A stretch of 64,000 nt of DNA from Leucocoprinus leucothites (GCA_013368445.1 JAACJO010000007.1:1-64000); one strand, 5' to 3'; shown: positions 44,927-57,640, counted from the stretch's first letter. Program-made: numbers and translations. Notes: generated by a model not told the origin, from the sequence alone.

Positions 44927-47245
44927 ATGCCTGGGCGCTCTCGCAAGTTTTTCGCTAAACTCTTTGGCCACCACGACCGGGCTGCAAATTCCACCCAGTC
45001 CGAAGTTCCTACTCCTCAACCTACACCTCTGCCTCAGCAAGCGCCTGTTTCTTCACCTCTTCCACGGCTTCTTCAGCCTGCCACCTCCTTGCCTTCCACA
45101 GTACCTACTCCCCCTCCTGCGCTCCCTGACCCAGAGCCTCTGAATCCTGTACCTCCTACTTCATCTCCTGCAATCCTGCCACCTGCCGCTTCCTCACCAA
45201 CCCAGCATGTCCATGCGCATGATTTTGTCTTCAATAATCCTCAGTTCAATCATTTCTCCCCTTCCCCTACGGGGTTTGGTGAGCTTCACAGTGCCCTCGA
45301 GCTGGTTAACTGATCTCACCTAGTAATTAGGCATCGAACGACTCCTTAAGCACTCAATGCCGGACGCATTTTACAACTCCGGCGCTCGCTATCCACCGCC
45401 AAAATGCCATCTTGGTACACGGCAGGACTACATCGCCCTCGTCACCAACTGGGCACTGGCAGTGTCAGATCGCAAGGAGCCCATTCTCTGGATGCGCGGT
45501 CCCTTTGGTGTCGGCAAGTCAGCTGTTGCGCAAAGCTGTGCCGAGGCCCTAGCGCCCATAAACAAACTCGCTGCCACCCTCTTCTTTTCCCGCTCCAATG
45601 CAGATCGCGACGACCCTCAACGCGTCTTCACGTCCATCGCATATCAAGTTGCTGCTATATGCCCCTCATTCCGTGATATTGTCAACAGACGCATGATCGA
45701 TGACCCTGCTCTCGCGACAGCGTCACTATCAACCCAGTTCGAGGACTTGCTCGTTCACCCTCTCGGCAAGGTTGACATTACAAAGAGCGGCCTTGATGGG
45801 CGTGTTGTGATTATTGATGGGCTGGATGAGTGCCGTGGAACGGCAGCCCAGTGCGAGATTATTCAGATCATCGCAGCTTCCACTCGCAAACGCACGACGC
45901 CTTTCCACTGGTTCATCACCAGCCGACCCGAAGACGCTATCATCCGGACCACGAATTCCGCCGCTGTGTCCTCCGTTCGTTTCTGCATCGAACTTCCTGT
46001 ATCTTGGGCAATTGATCACGAGATCCTAACCTACCTGACCGATGAGTTCAAGGAGATCCAGGAGAGTTACGGCCTTCCCGAACCATGGCCATCGGAGGAG
46101 GCCCTTGCCCTCCTTGTTGAACATGGTGCTGGGCTTTGGATCTACGTGGCAACTATGGTTTGTTTCATCAAGGACGAAAACTCCTATGGCCCAAAAGACC
46201 AGCTGCGCATTGTGCTTGAGTTCATGAAGGATGTCTCTGCTGAAGCTGGGGTGAACAACCCGTTGGCAGAGATGGACTTTTTTTATACCCTGATCATGGA
46301 ACAGATCCCACTGAAGCTCAGGACAACTGTCCGGAAAATCCTCCTGCTCCATCGCTTTGGTATTTCGAGACCAGTCAATATTGCCAAACTCCTCGGCCTT
46401 TCCACAGAGCAGTTCTGCCATACCTGTGCTTCCATCCAGTCAGTCATGGAGCTCCAAGGCTCTGATCTTGATTCCATGAGAATGAAATTCTACCATGCAT
46501 CGTTCCTCGATGTTATGAAAGATCCCCAGCGGTCCAAGGAGCTATGTATTTACGGCGACTTCTTGATCGGGTGGCGACGGGAACTTTTGGTGTGGCTGCA
46601 CAAGGTTTGGTCCCGCAGTACAGGTGCCATATTTTCCAAACCAATCTGGTGTTTCCTGCTCTGATGAAGCACCCTGTCACTTGCAGGTTCCTTGCACATT
46701 ATGAATCCTTCAGATAACATTCCGTCCGATGACAAATCATGCGCCTATCACCACTCCCACATTTTGTTTTGCTTCTGGTGGCTTTGTGAAGCACCCGCAC
46801 ACCAGCTTGATCCCCAGACCGCTATGTCCATTGCGGAACTTCCCTTCAACAAAATGCTCAGTTTGGTAGCTGACGGTGTCCCTTGGCCAATCAATCCTAT
46901 TTTAATAAGAAACAATGTAAGTTTCCAATACTATTTGTTTCCTTGCATTACCACTCATTATATGGCTGGTGCTTCCAGCTTCCAGCCAATTTTCGTGACA
47001 AGATCATCCGCAAGGGCAAGTGTCCGATCCCGGGGTGCACAAACACCAAGAATGTCTGGATTTTGGGACATGGAGAAAGTGAATTAGTCCCTTCACAGCA
47101 GGGGGATGAGTTTACGCTGGTGAACAATAAAGATGTAAGTAACTGCTTGTTATTTTCTCCGAGTGTTCTGATTGTTTTATCTCAGCCGCCTGGTGGTGTA
47201 TGTATCTGCCAAGCTCGCGAGCGTGGCCCAAGTACAAGAAAATAA
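44927..47245 (+). CDS. NACHT NTPase (NLR-like), copy E (intact)
   Basis: Exons 44927-45278, 45331-46623, 46687-46916, 46979-47134, 47186-47245; all phases agree and give 696 residues. The long N terminus MPGRSRKFFAKLFGHH is basic and amphipathic. A Pro-rich linker follows, then HDFVFNNPQFNHFSP at about 95-110. GIERLLKHSMPDAF leads into the NACHT, with Walker A GPFGVGKS at ~174-181, Walker B VIIDGLDEC at ~277-285 and WFITSRPED. A helical region ends FYHASFLDVM. The C-terminal part has KCPIPGC, a WILGHGE motif and GVCICQARERGPSTRK, the longest tail in the array. The protein is expected to be a cytosolic ATP-dependent oligomerisation switch; ligand and effector output are unknown. Confidence 0.9.
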
Positions 47246-47530
47246 TGATGGAGATATTGATGATGATGGCTCAGGCTGAACGGGTTTTCTTGCCCTGATG
47301 GTCTCAGTTGCATCAATGTATACTAGTAGCAGTATTTTATTAAGAACAAGTGAGTTTGCAACTTTTGCCAACCTGGCTGTCTTAATCACCAAGCCACGGA
47401 ATTGATGTAAGCCACACGTCTTGTGTTCATTGGCCAAATAAGTACGTCCACCACCAACTTCGCGTGCCAACCTTGGCCTACATGTCACTTCCCATTCCTC
47501 CGTGCTACTCCGTCAGTCCCGGTGAACCAC

Positions 47531-48900
47531 CCCTGTTGAAAAGGAGCTGAGAGGGAGTGAGAAGATTGGCGCAGGTGGTTGGGGCGTCGAAATCAGTCGA
47601 AGATTTTCGGTGATAACTGTTTTTCGGGCCCTATGTTAGAGCAAGAAGAGCCTTTGAAAGACAAGCGCTTACTGCGTCCATGCCTAGATTGTGGGGCCAT
47701 AGGTTATCTTGTGCGGCGCAACATGTTCTGCACCGCTCTCAAGAATCCGTGGAGGCCAATGACTTCTCCCAGTCAGCTGCCTGTTTTTTGAACCCCTTCC
47801 GCACTGTCATACCAAAATACGCTTCAATGAACGCATTATACATGCCCGTCTCCAGCAGTGGCGTCCATCTTCCGCTTCATCGGGTGGCTAAAGACCGCTT
47901 GTGCATTCTCAACGTCGTACAGGTTATGCAGACACGTGTCGATGGTACTCATACTGTCCTGCGTCGAGGTGTCAGTTAACCATGCATTCTCCTCGGGAAT
48001 TATGCTCGTTGAGGGTGGTAGGGGCAGCACAGTGAATATAACACTGACCTTGAATGTGTTCTCGTTTGAGATAGGACATTCACTGTCGTTGCTCGCGCTC
48101 CTCGTTTTCGGTACGAGACGTCTGCAACCTGCTTGACATTGAGGAATGCGGGGTGGGGGACTTCAGGATGGACTCGTTGGCAGCAAGGCCCGGGAGTTTT
48201 GTTGGGCGAGAGGGGGATTAAACGCATACATTTCTTCTCCCCTTTCTCCATAATCCATGACAGCATTCAAATCAACAGACTCAACATCTGCCCTCGCAAT
48301 AATCCTTCTAAAATCCGTAATCTGTTTCTGAGCATTGAATTTATACAAATTACGAAAATAGTGCTCACCAACAAGCTTTGTAGCGGCTTCGTGTACGGCT
48401 GATATATCCAGGGAGTGGGTACTTGTAGTGTCGGTATTGGCATGAGAAGTGCGCTGGAGAGGTTGGTGGGATGGGGGCCCAGGCTAGAATCCGGATTGTG
48501 GGTGGTAAGAGGCAGTTGAGAGTGGTGACGTAGTCCAGTTTGGTTTTGGCTTTCGAGGGTGTTGTAGAATCCGTTAAGGCTCGTTTCGACGACGGTTTAG
48601 ACGACGAAGGCCTCGAAAGATCCAGCTGGTGCACCCAACGCTTGTAAGCTGCAGATGAACTTGCAGTCATGATTCTCTGTGATAAAATAGTAAATAAGCG
48701 GTTGAAATTTGGAGCCCTTGTCCATCGCCTAAAAACAGTCGACCAGAGATGAGAGAGAAGCTGAAGATGGTACGTCATCACCAGGCCCATCAATAACTTG
48801 CGTCTAAATGTCGGTTCTCCCACGCACCCTTAGCGCTTTTGGTTTGCTCCATCGTCATCCAAAACTGAAAGTATGCGTTTAGAAACTACGATGTTCTTGC
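47531..48900 (-). pseudogene. RPO41: RPO41 fragment g: N-terminal and PPR-like half
   Basis: From right to left: AAYKRWVHQLDLSRPSSSKP and LDYVTTLNCLLPPTIRILAW (N-terminal start), then IIARADVESVDLNAVMDYGE, LPPLPPSTSIIPEENAWLTD, LHNLYDVENAQAVFSH and eroded VYNA repeats. It ends abruptly at about 47.53 kb at the point homologous to 43.0 kb in fragment f. The entire polymerase core is missing, and the sequence runs into the 3' flank of copy E. Multiple frame changes. Confidence 0.72.
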
Positions 48901-49094
48901 TCAGATGAATTGTCCATATTAAAAGGAGTGTCGCACTCTGCACTAATGGTTACCCAGCGTCACCAAGAATAGTACTCATGTGTGGTCTCTCGTAATTGTG
49001 TTCTCGTGATCTGATGTATATGAGCATCTCGCGATAGTCAGCCTCCACTCTCTTCTCCTCTACATCCACCAGTCCATGTCCCCTTCCGCACACA

Positions 49095-51425
49095 ATGCCT
49101 GGACACTCTCGCAATATTTTTGTTAAACTCTTTGGCCACCACGACCGGGCTGCAAATTCCACTCACTCTGAAGCTCCTGCTCTTCAACCTACATCGCTAC
49201 CTCAGCAAACATATGCCTCCTCACCTCTCCCCTCTTCGCCTCTTCCACAGTCTACCCAGCTTGTTCAGCTTGTTATCTCCCCGCCTGCCACCGCCCTACC
49301 TTCCACAGTCCCTACCCTTGAGCTTCCTAATCCGGGGCCTCTGAATCCTGCACCTCCTACTTCGTCTCCCACCATCCTGTCACCTACCGTTGCCTCACCG
49401 CCGTCACATGTCCATGCTCATGATTTCGTCTTCAATAGTCCTCAGTTCATTCATTCCTCCCCTGGGGCTTCCGGTGAGGTTCACAGCACCTTCGAGCTGG
49501 ACCACTGAACTCACGTAGCAACCAGGCATCAAAGAACTACTCAACCACTCATTGCCAGATGCATTCCACAACTCCAGCGCCCGCTACCCACCCCCAAAAT
49601 GCCATCTTGGTACCCGAAAGGATTACATCGCCCTCGTCTCCGGTTGGGCACTGGGAGTCTCAGATCGCAAGGAACCCATTCTCTGGATGCGCGGTCCCTT
49701 TGGCATTGGTAAGTCTGCGGTTGCGCAGAGCTGTGCCGAGGCCCTGGCACCGATGAACAAGCTAGCTGCTACCCTCTTCTTTTCCCGCTCCAACGCGGAT
49801 CGCGACGACCCTCGACGTGTCTTTACGTCCATAGCGTATCAAGTTGCCGCCACATGCCCCTCATTCCGTGAAATCGTCGACAGGCGCATGATCGATGACC
49901 CTGCTCTCGCGACAAAGTCATTATCGACCCAGTTCGAGGACTTGCTCGTTCACCCCCTTGCTAGGGTTGACATTGCAGGGAGTGGTCTCGATGGGCGTAC
50001 TGTAATTATCGATGGGCTGGATGAGTGCCGTTCCACGGCAGCTCAGTGCGAAATTATCCAGATCATCGCAACCTCTGCTCGCAAACGTACGACGCCGTTC
50101 CGCTGGTTCATCACCAGCCGACCCGAAGACTCTATCATCCGGTCGATGAATTCCGCTACCGTGTACCCCGTTTGTTCCCGTATTGAACTTCCTGTATCAC
50201 GGGCAATCGATCACGAGATCCTAACCTACCTGACCGACGAGTTCAAGAAGATCCAGGAGAGTTACGGCCTTCCAGAGTCATGGCCATCGGAGGAGGCCCT
50301 TGCCCTCCTTGTTGAACGAGGTGCTGGGCTTTGGATCTATGTGGCGACCATGGTCCGTTTCATTCAGGATGAAAACTCTTATGGTCCCCAAGACCAGCTA
50401 CACATTGTGGTTGATTTTGCAAAGGACGTCTCTGCTAAGGTTGAGGTAGGCAACCCGTTGGCAGAGATGGACTTTTTCTATACCCTGATTATACAACGGA
50501 TCCCGCTGAAGCTCAGGGCAACGCTCCGGAAAATTCTCCTGGTCCGTTCCTTCAGTAACTGGGGGCCATTCGTTATTGCCGATATCCTCCGCCTTTCTGC
50601 GGAGCAGTTCCGTCATACCTGTGCTTCCATCCAGTCAGTCATGGAGCTCCAAGGCTCTGATCTCGATCACATGGACATAAACTTTTATCATGCGTCATTC
50701 CTCGAGTTCATGAGAGATCCCCAGCGGTCCAAGGAGCTATGTATTCACGGCGATCTCTTGATTGGGCTGCGACGGGAGCTTTTGGCGTGGCTGCATGAAG
50801 TTTGTTCCCGCAGTGCAGGTACCGTATTTTTCAAAACCCATCCAGTGTTTCTTGCTCTGACAGAGTACGGTATCACTCGTAGATTCCTCGCACATTGTGT
50901 TTCCTTCAGATACCATTTTGCCGGAAGGTAGATCACACACCAGTCACTACTTCTACGTTTTGATTTGCTTTTGGGAGCTTTGTAAATTACCGGTGCACCA
51001 GCTTGATCCCCAGACTGCTATGTCTCTTGCGGAACTTCCCTTCAATAAAATGCTTGGGTTGGTGGATAATGGTTTTCGGCGGCCGATTAATGCTCTTTTG
51101 ATCAGAAACAATGTAAGTTTTCAATACTATTTGTTTTCTCACATGGCCGCTCATTATGTGACTTGGTGCCTGCAGCTCCCGGCCAATCTTCGTGACAAGG
51201 TCATTCGAAAGGGCAAGTGTCTGATCCCGGGGTGCACAAACACCGAGGAAGTCTGGATTTTGGGTCATGGAGAGAATGAATCAGTCCCTAGGCAGTCGGG
51301 GAGTGCGTTTATGCTGATAAACAATGAAAATGTAAGTAATTACTTGTCTTGTTATTTCTTTGAGTGTTCTGATTGCTTTATCTCAGCCGCTTCGTCGTAG
51401 ATGTATTTGCCAAACTCAATACTGA
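49095..51425 (+). CDS. NACHT NTPase (NLR-like), copy F (intact)
   Basis: Exons 49095-49473, 49526-50818, 50883-51112, 51176-51331, 51387-51425; phases agree, 698 residues. N terminus MPGHSRNIFVKLFGHHDRA, Pro/Ser/Thr-rich linker, then HDFVFNSPQFIHSSP. The NACHT has GPFGIGKSA, VIIDGLDEC (followed by RSTAAQC instead of RGTAAQC) and WFITSRPED. The helical region ends FYHASFLEFM. The C terminus has KCLIPGC, where Leu replaces the usual Pro, and RRCICQTQY. The exon 1 donor is GTGAGG. It sits 4.2 kb from the start of copy E and 4.3 kb from copy G, the most regular part of the array. Confidence 0.9.
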
Positions 51426-52072
51426 GAGGCAAGAGAGTAACATTGGGGATATTGATGAAGATGATTCGCATTCCACAATCTTCCTGTCCTAATGGTCTCA
51501 GTTGCGTTAATCTGTACTGGTGACAGTATTTTATCTTAGAGCGAGGGAGTTTGCAATTTTTTCCATATCCGACTGTCCCGACCATTAATTCGCAAATTTG
51601 ATGTGAGCATGCCTTTTGGTGTCCACTGGCCCAAATAAGTACGTCCGCCCACCAACCTTGGCCTACACGTCACTCCCTATTTCCTCTATGTTATTTCGTC
51701 AGTCTTGGTGAACCATATCTCTCACACGTCTCGTTCCAACTAAAGACTGAGGCATCCCTCCCTGCTTACCTAGAAGTTTATCATGGGCGCCGTTCCATTC
51801 TGGTTACAGACCTTGAATTGATCACTCACCGTTCGTTCACAGCTTTCAGTGTTTGGTTTGGTACTTTCCTTACACCTCTCTCGTACAGCGGTATCCACTC
51901 ATTTACATGCCACTCCATTGTGAATAAACAATGTGCGGGTGCTTGTTACACCGTGTCGGCCACCTCCGGCGGTCTGTGTCTCTCAACCCTCCATGGGAAA
52001 GAGACTCACACTCATTGTCAACGGTATGCGTGATCGCACACTCTCAATGATAACTTGGCTGATCCTCTGATC
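51426..52072. repeat. Conserved block downstream of NACHT copy F
   Basis: Same 3' flank family as after copy A. No ORF is conserved between copies. Confidence 0.5.
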
Positions 52073-53110
52073 TTAATATCTTTGAGGCTCTTTTGTACTC
52101 TCTTCACTACAAGGAACCCGTCTAAACTTGACGACTGGGTCGTATATCAAACTCGAAGCCACCAATACATTCAGCTCTCCCAATCCTGATGCACAGGTAA
52201 ATTTAACTCGAAAGTATACGAATTCCCGCATTCCAAGACTGCATTGAACTGCATTGATGCAGCGAGGAACTACTATGAGCCGCCAGCCGATAATCACTGC
52301 CTTGGGCTGTTGAGAGGGTTCGTGCCCGTTTCGCGGATCTGTTCAGCGTGCTCGTTCGTCGAAATTGGTCTCGTCGTAGCCATACAAGTTAACGATGTGG
52401 ATTTTGTTTCAGCGAATGTGACAAGTCACTACACAAATTGTCGCTAATGTGATTGAGGTGTGCAGGCACAGGGTATGCACGACCACGGAAATTGAGGTTA
52501 TGTGGAAAGAAAAGTATACCATCAACTGTCGAAAGAACATCAACTCCACGTCCCTTTCATTAAAAAAATTGCCAGTTCACAGCCCGAGTGCTCTCTAGTT
52601 CATAGTTCATACTACGCTTATCCAAATGATTATTCATCTTGTCCTGATTATACACCCTCAACCTCTGCAAATACACACTCCTCGCCTTCATATCTGTAGT
52701 TACGTTCTCCGGTTCCTCAACCGCAAGTTTATTGTAAGCAGCAGGCGGAGCCATGCCCAAGCGTTCATTCAATTTCCATTCCTGGGTCACTACGTCAAAG
52801 ACCGTGCGGTTGATCTTCCATGGCGTGGAACCCAGGACGTCGAGATCGATGTAGCGTGTTCAAACTGAACGTCGTCGGAGGCCTTTTTGACAACAATGTC
52901 TTGTTTGTTGGAGTCCCTGTATCGAATGACCAGAGCTAGAACTCTGAAAGATCCAGCTCGCGTGTCCAATGCTCGTGACGAGAATTCGCATTAAATATAA
53001 TAGTTTATAAGCAGTTGAAATTTGGAGCTCTTGTCCATCGCCTAAAGCAGTCGACGAGAGATGAGGGAGACGTTGGGGTGAAGATGGTAAGTCATCACAA
53101 GAGGTGTCAA
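52073..53110 (-). pseudogene. RPO41: RPO41 fragment h: N-terminal start fused to core
   Basis: Near 52.95-53.05 kb the minus strand has the extreme N-terminal stretch (MDKSSKFQLLINYY, ALDTRAGSFR). It is joined directly to the core start LVIRYRDSNKQ, deleting the N-terminal and PPR-like regions. The core reads IDLDVLGSTPWKINRTVF, PAAYNKLAVEEPENVTTDMK, ARSVYLQRLRVYNQDK and NHLDKRSMNYELESTRAV, then decays. The VHQDG-equivalent region near 52.19 kb is the last recognisable motif before NACHT 3' flank. The deletion differs in position from that of fragment d. Confidence 0.78.
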
Positions 53111-53389
53111 TAACTTTCGGGCTCTCTCACGCACCCTTAGTGCTTCATTTTTGACTTGCTCCATCGTCATCCAAAACTGAAAGAATAAACTTGGAAATTC
53201 CGGTGTTCTTGCTCAGATGAATCGTTTATGTCAAAAGGAGAATCGAACTCTGCATTAACGGCCATCCAATGTCACCAAGAATAGTACTCGGTGTGTTCTC
53301 TTGATCTTTGATGTACATGGGTGTCATGCGATAGTCAGCCTCCACTCTCTCCTCCTACGTCCGCCAGTCTACGTTCCCCTCCGTATACC

Positions 53390-55664
53390 ATGCCTGAAAA
53401 TTCCGTCCAGTCTAATGTTCCTGCGCCTCAACCTACACCTCTGCCTCAGCAACTGCCTGTTTCTTCACCTCCAACCACTTTGCCTCTTCCACAGCTTCTT
53501 CTGCCTGCCAATCCCCCACCCTCCACAGCCACTACTCTGCACTTCATGACCCAGAGTCTCTGAATTCCACATCTCCTACTTCGTCTCCTGCTATCCTACC
53601 ACCTACCACTTCCTCACCACTGCGATATGACCATGCGCGTGAAATGTTCCGTAACGCACATGATTTCATCCTCAATAACCCTCAGTTCACTCATTTCTCC
53701 TCTGGGGGCTTTGGTGGGCTTCGCATTGCACTCAAGCTAGACCGCTGATCTCATGTAGTAAATAGGCATTGAACGACTCCTCAAGCACTCAATCCCGGAC
53801 GCATTCCACAACTCCAGTGCTCGCTACCCACCCCCAAAATGCCATCTTGGTACCCGAAAAGATTACATCGCTCTCGTCAACGACTGGGCACTGGGAGTCT
53901 CAGATCGCAAGGAACCAATTCTCTGGATGCGAGGCCCCTTTGGCATTGGCAAGTCTGCCGTTGCGCAGAGCTGCGCCGAGGCCCTGGTGCCCATGAACAA
54001 GCTCGTTGCCACCCTCTTCTTTTCCCGCTCCAATGCAAATCGCGACGACCCTCGACGCGTCTTCACGTCGATCGCATATCAGGTTGCTGCTATATGCCCC
54101 TCATTCCGTGAAATTGTCGACAAGCGCATGATCGATGACCCTGCTCTTGCGACAAAGTCACTATCAACCCAGTTCGAGGACTTGCTTGTTCACCCCCTTG
54201 GGAGGGTTAACACTGCAGACAGAGGTCTTGATGGACGTGTTGTGATTATTGATGGACTGGATGAGTGCCGTGGAACGGCAACCCAGTGCGAGATTATTCA
54301 GATCATCGCAACTTCCACTCGGAAACGCACGACGCCCTTCCGCTGGTTTATCACCAGCCGGCCTGAAGACGCTATCATCCGGACCATGAATTCCGCGGCC
54401 GTGTCCCCCATTCGTTCCTGCATTGAACTTCCTGTATCGCGGGCAATCGATCACGAGATACTGACCTACCTGACCGACCAGTTCAAGGAGATCCAGGAGA
54501 GCTACGGCCTTCCCGAGTCATGGCCATCTGAGGAGTCCCTTGCCCTCCTTGTTGAACATGGTGCTGGGCTTTGGATCTATGTGGCGATCATGGTCCGTTT
54601 CATCAAAGATGAAAACTCCTATGGCCCAAAAGACCAGCTGCGCATTGTGCTCGAGTTCATAAAGGATGTCCCTGCTAATGCTGGGGTGGACAATCCGTTG
54701 GCAGAGATGGACTTTTTCTATACCCTGATCATGGAACGGATCCCACCGAAGCTCAGGACAATGGTCCGGAAAATCCTCCTGCTAATTTTACTCGGTCGTA
54801 TGGTTCTAGTCGATATTATCAATATCCTCCGCCTTTCCGCAGAGCAGTTCCATCGTGCCTGTGCTTCCATCCAGTCAGTCATGGAGCTCCAAGGATCTGA
54901 TCTTGCTTCCATGAATATAAACTTCTACCACGAATCGTTCCTTGATTTTATGACAGATCCCCAGCGGTCCAAGGAACTATGTATTTACGACGACCTCTCG
55001 ATTGGATACGAACGGGAGCTTTTGGTGTGGCTGCATGAAGTTTGTTCTCGCAGTACAGGTGCCGTATTTTCCAGACCCATCCAATGTTTCTTGTTCTGAT
55101 GGGCGTGTGATGTCACTTACAGATTCTTCGCATATTGTGTTTCCTTCAGATACCATTCTGCCGGAAGGTGGATCCCACGCCGACCACTACTTCTCTGTTT
55201 TGGTTTGCTTTTGGAACATTTGTAGAGCTCCCGCACACCAGCTTGATCCCCAGTTTGCCAGGTCTATGGCGGAACTTCCCTTCGACAAAATGTTCAGGTT
55301 AGTGGGTACCCATACCTGGTGGTCGTTTGATGCCACCTTGGTAAGAAAGAAAGTAAGCTTCCACTACTATTTGTTTCTTCGCATTACCACTTATTATGTG
55401 ACTAATGCTTGCAGCTCCAAGCAAACCTTCGTGACAAGATCATTCGAAAGGACAAGTGTCCGATCCCGGGGTGCACAAGCACTAAGAATGTCTGGATTTT
55501 GGGTCATGGAGAGCATGAGTCAGTCCCCATACAGGGGGGGGATTACTTGGCTGTGGGAAACAATACAAATGTAAGTAATTGCTTGTCTTGTTATTTCTCT
55601 GAGTGTTCTAATTACTTTGTCTCAGCCGCCTGACGGTAGGTGTATCTGCCAACTATGTGAATGA
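53390..55664 (+). pseudogene. NACHT copy G: exon 1 frameshift, rest intact
   Basis: Exons 53390-53713, 53766-55058, 55123-55352, 55415-55570, 55626-55664. Exon 1 is 324 nt, one base out of phase with all intact copies. The Pro-rich frame is lost near 53.54 kb, and the donor reads GTGGGC instead of GTGAGC. Downstream everything is open: GPFGIGKSA, VIIDGLDEC, WFITSRPED, FYHESFLDFM, KCPIPGC and GRCICQLCE. An internal Met at 53927, just before the Walker A motif, could give an N-terminally truncated protein. A single-base sequence error would also explain the break, so the copy may be functional. Confidence 0.8.
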
Positions 55665-56495
55665 CTCGAGCTTGGCAATTCCCCTCTGCTCTGATAGCCT
55701 CAGTTGCGTCAATCTGTACTAGCGATGGTAGTTTATTTGAGAACGAGGGAGTTTGTATTGTAACTTTTGTCATACCCGGCTACCCTGATCGCCGATCCAC
55801 GAAATTGTTGTTAGCCGCACGTCTTGTGTCCATTGGCCAAATAAGTACGTCCGTCCGCCAACTTCGTGCATCAACCTTGGCCTGTATGTCACTTCCCATT
55901 CTTCCCTGCTATTTCGCCAGCTTTGGTGAATCATTCCTTCCATCTCTTGTATGTCTCCTTCCAACTAAAGACCAATGAATCCCTCCTTGCTTACCTGGAG
56001 GTTTGTGATGGGCGGCATTCCATCCTGGTTACAGACCTTGAGTTGGCCACTCACGCTTCAGTGTTTAGCTTATCATTTCCTTGCGTCTCTTCCATGCAAC
56101 GGCATCCATCCCATTTAAGTGTCCCTCTATTCTGGATAAACGAACATATTAAATGTGCAAATCCCCGCCGTACCTTGTCGGCCACCTTTATCAATCTATG
56201 TCTCAATCCTCCATATGAAAGAGAGACTCACACTCGCTGTGAATGATACGTGCAACTGTACACTCCGAATGGTGACTTGGTTTCGCTATATGTACGTGTT
56301 TCTATCCTTTATTCTATCTGCCGAGTAGATCGTGCGTATTGAATCCTTACTCAGCAGCAATCTCGTCTATTTTTATTTTATTTTCAACTCAGAAAGAAAC
56401 AGGGGTAAGTACTAATCTAAGCAGGTATGTGTTATTCAATGAAATGACTCTGAGATACATAGTACGTATGCGAGAGAGAGAGAGAGAGAGAGTAT
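55665..56495. repeat. Conserved block downstream of NACHT copy G, with (GA)n run
   Basis: Copy of the common 3' flank, extended here by the 'CTATTTTTATTTTATTTTC' region also seen at 12.35 and 60.80 kb. A GA dinucleotide run lies at 56472-56492, immediately at the junction with RPO41 fragment i. Confidence 0.5.
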
Positions 56496-57640
56496 TAAGC
56501 TGCTTTTCGGGACGTATGTTAGCCCAGAAAGAATTTTAAAAGACTACCGCTTACTGCATTCAGGCTTAGAGCATGAGCTCACAGGGCATCTTGTTCAGCG
56601 AAATGTGTTCTACGCCGGTCTCCGGAAGATCGTAGAGATCGAACACTTCTCCCAGCCAGTTATCCGGGGTTTCGACTTCCTTCTGCATATACGCTTCGAT
56701 GAATGCATTGTACACACCCGTTTGTACACACCCATCTTCAGTAGCGAGCCTGCCTCCAGTTTTATAAGCTGGCTAAAGGTTGCCTTTGCACACCCGACGT
56801 CGTACAGGTCATGCAGACACATTCATGACACTCATACTCTCTTGGGTGGGCGTCCGTAAACAATCCATTCTCCTCGGGAATTGTGCTCGCTGGCAGTGGT
56901 GGAGGCAGTACAGCAAACGGCCCGTCGCGAACGAGGAAACGCCCGGGGTCAGTTGGACGTCGTTGCTCACGTTCCTCGCTTTCAGCACGAGACGCCTGCT
57001 TGGCATTGAGAAATGTGGGGTAGGGGACTTCAGGATGGATTTGTTGGGCGGCAAGGCCCGGGGGATTTTGTTGGGCGAGAGGGATTTAAACATATACATT
57101 TCTTCTCCCCTTCCCTCACCACCACTGTAATTCGAATGAACAGACTCGATACCAGCTCTCGTGATAATCCCTTTAAACTCCGTAATCTGGTTCTGAGCAT
57201 CGACCTTACACAGACTTCGAAAATCGTGCTCACTAAAGAGCTTTGTAGCGGTTTCGCGCATAACTGATATATCCAGGGAATGGGTACTTGTAATGTCGTT
57301 ATTTGCATGAGAATTGTGCCAAAAGGATTGGTATGACGGGGCCCAGCCTAGAATTCGGACTGTGGGTGGTAGGGGGCGGTTGAGAATGGTGACGTCGTCT
57401 AGTTCGGTTTTGGGTTTCGGGGTTGTTGTAGAATCCGCTACAGCTCGTTTTGACGACGAATGCCTCGAAAGATATAGCTCACACGTCCAATGCTTGTGAT
57501 CCACAGGACGAGGATTCGTGGCCATGATTCTCCGAAATAGATAGCTGAGAAGTGGTTGGAAATATATGACATCCACTGAGTTCTTGTCTATCACCTAAAG
57601 CAGTCGACCGGAGGTGAGATCTTGAGATCTGAGAGGTTTG
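56496..57640 (-). pseudogene. RPO41: RPO41 fragment i: N-terminal and PPR-like half
   Basis: Open from 57594 to 56809 (261 codons): MIDKNSVDVIYFQPLLSYLF, HKHWTCELYLSRHSSSKR, LDDVTILNRPLPPTVRIL, then MRETATKLFSEHDFRSLCKV, GIITRAGIESVHSN, a Pro/Ser-rich linker and LRTPTQESMSVMN. A second frame (56610-56822) carries the PPR-like LHDLYDVGCAKATFSQL. The segment ends at the GA run at about 56.49 kb, and no polymerase core follows. It is the best-preserved N-terminal half in the window, yet still lacks every catalytic motif. Confidence 0.72.
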
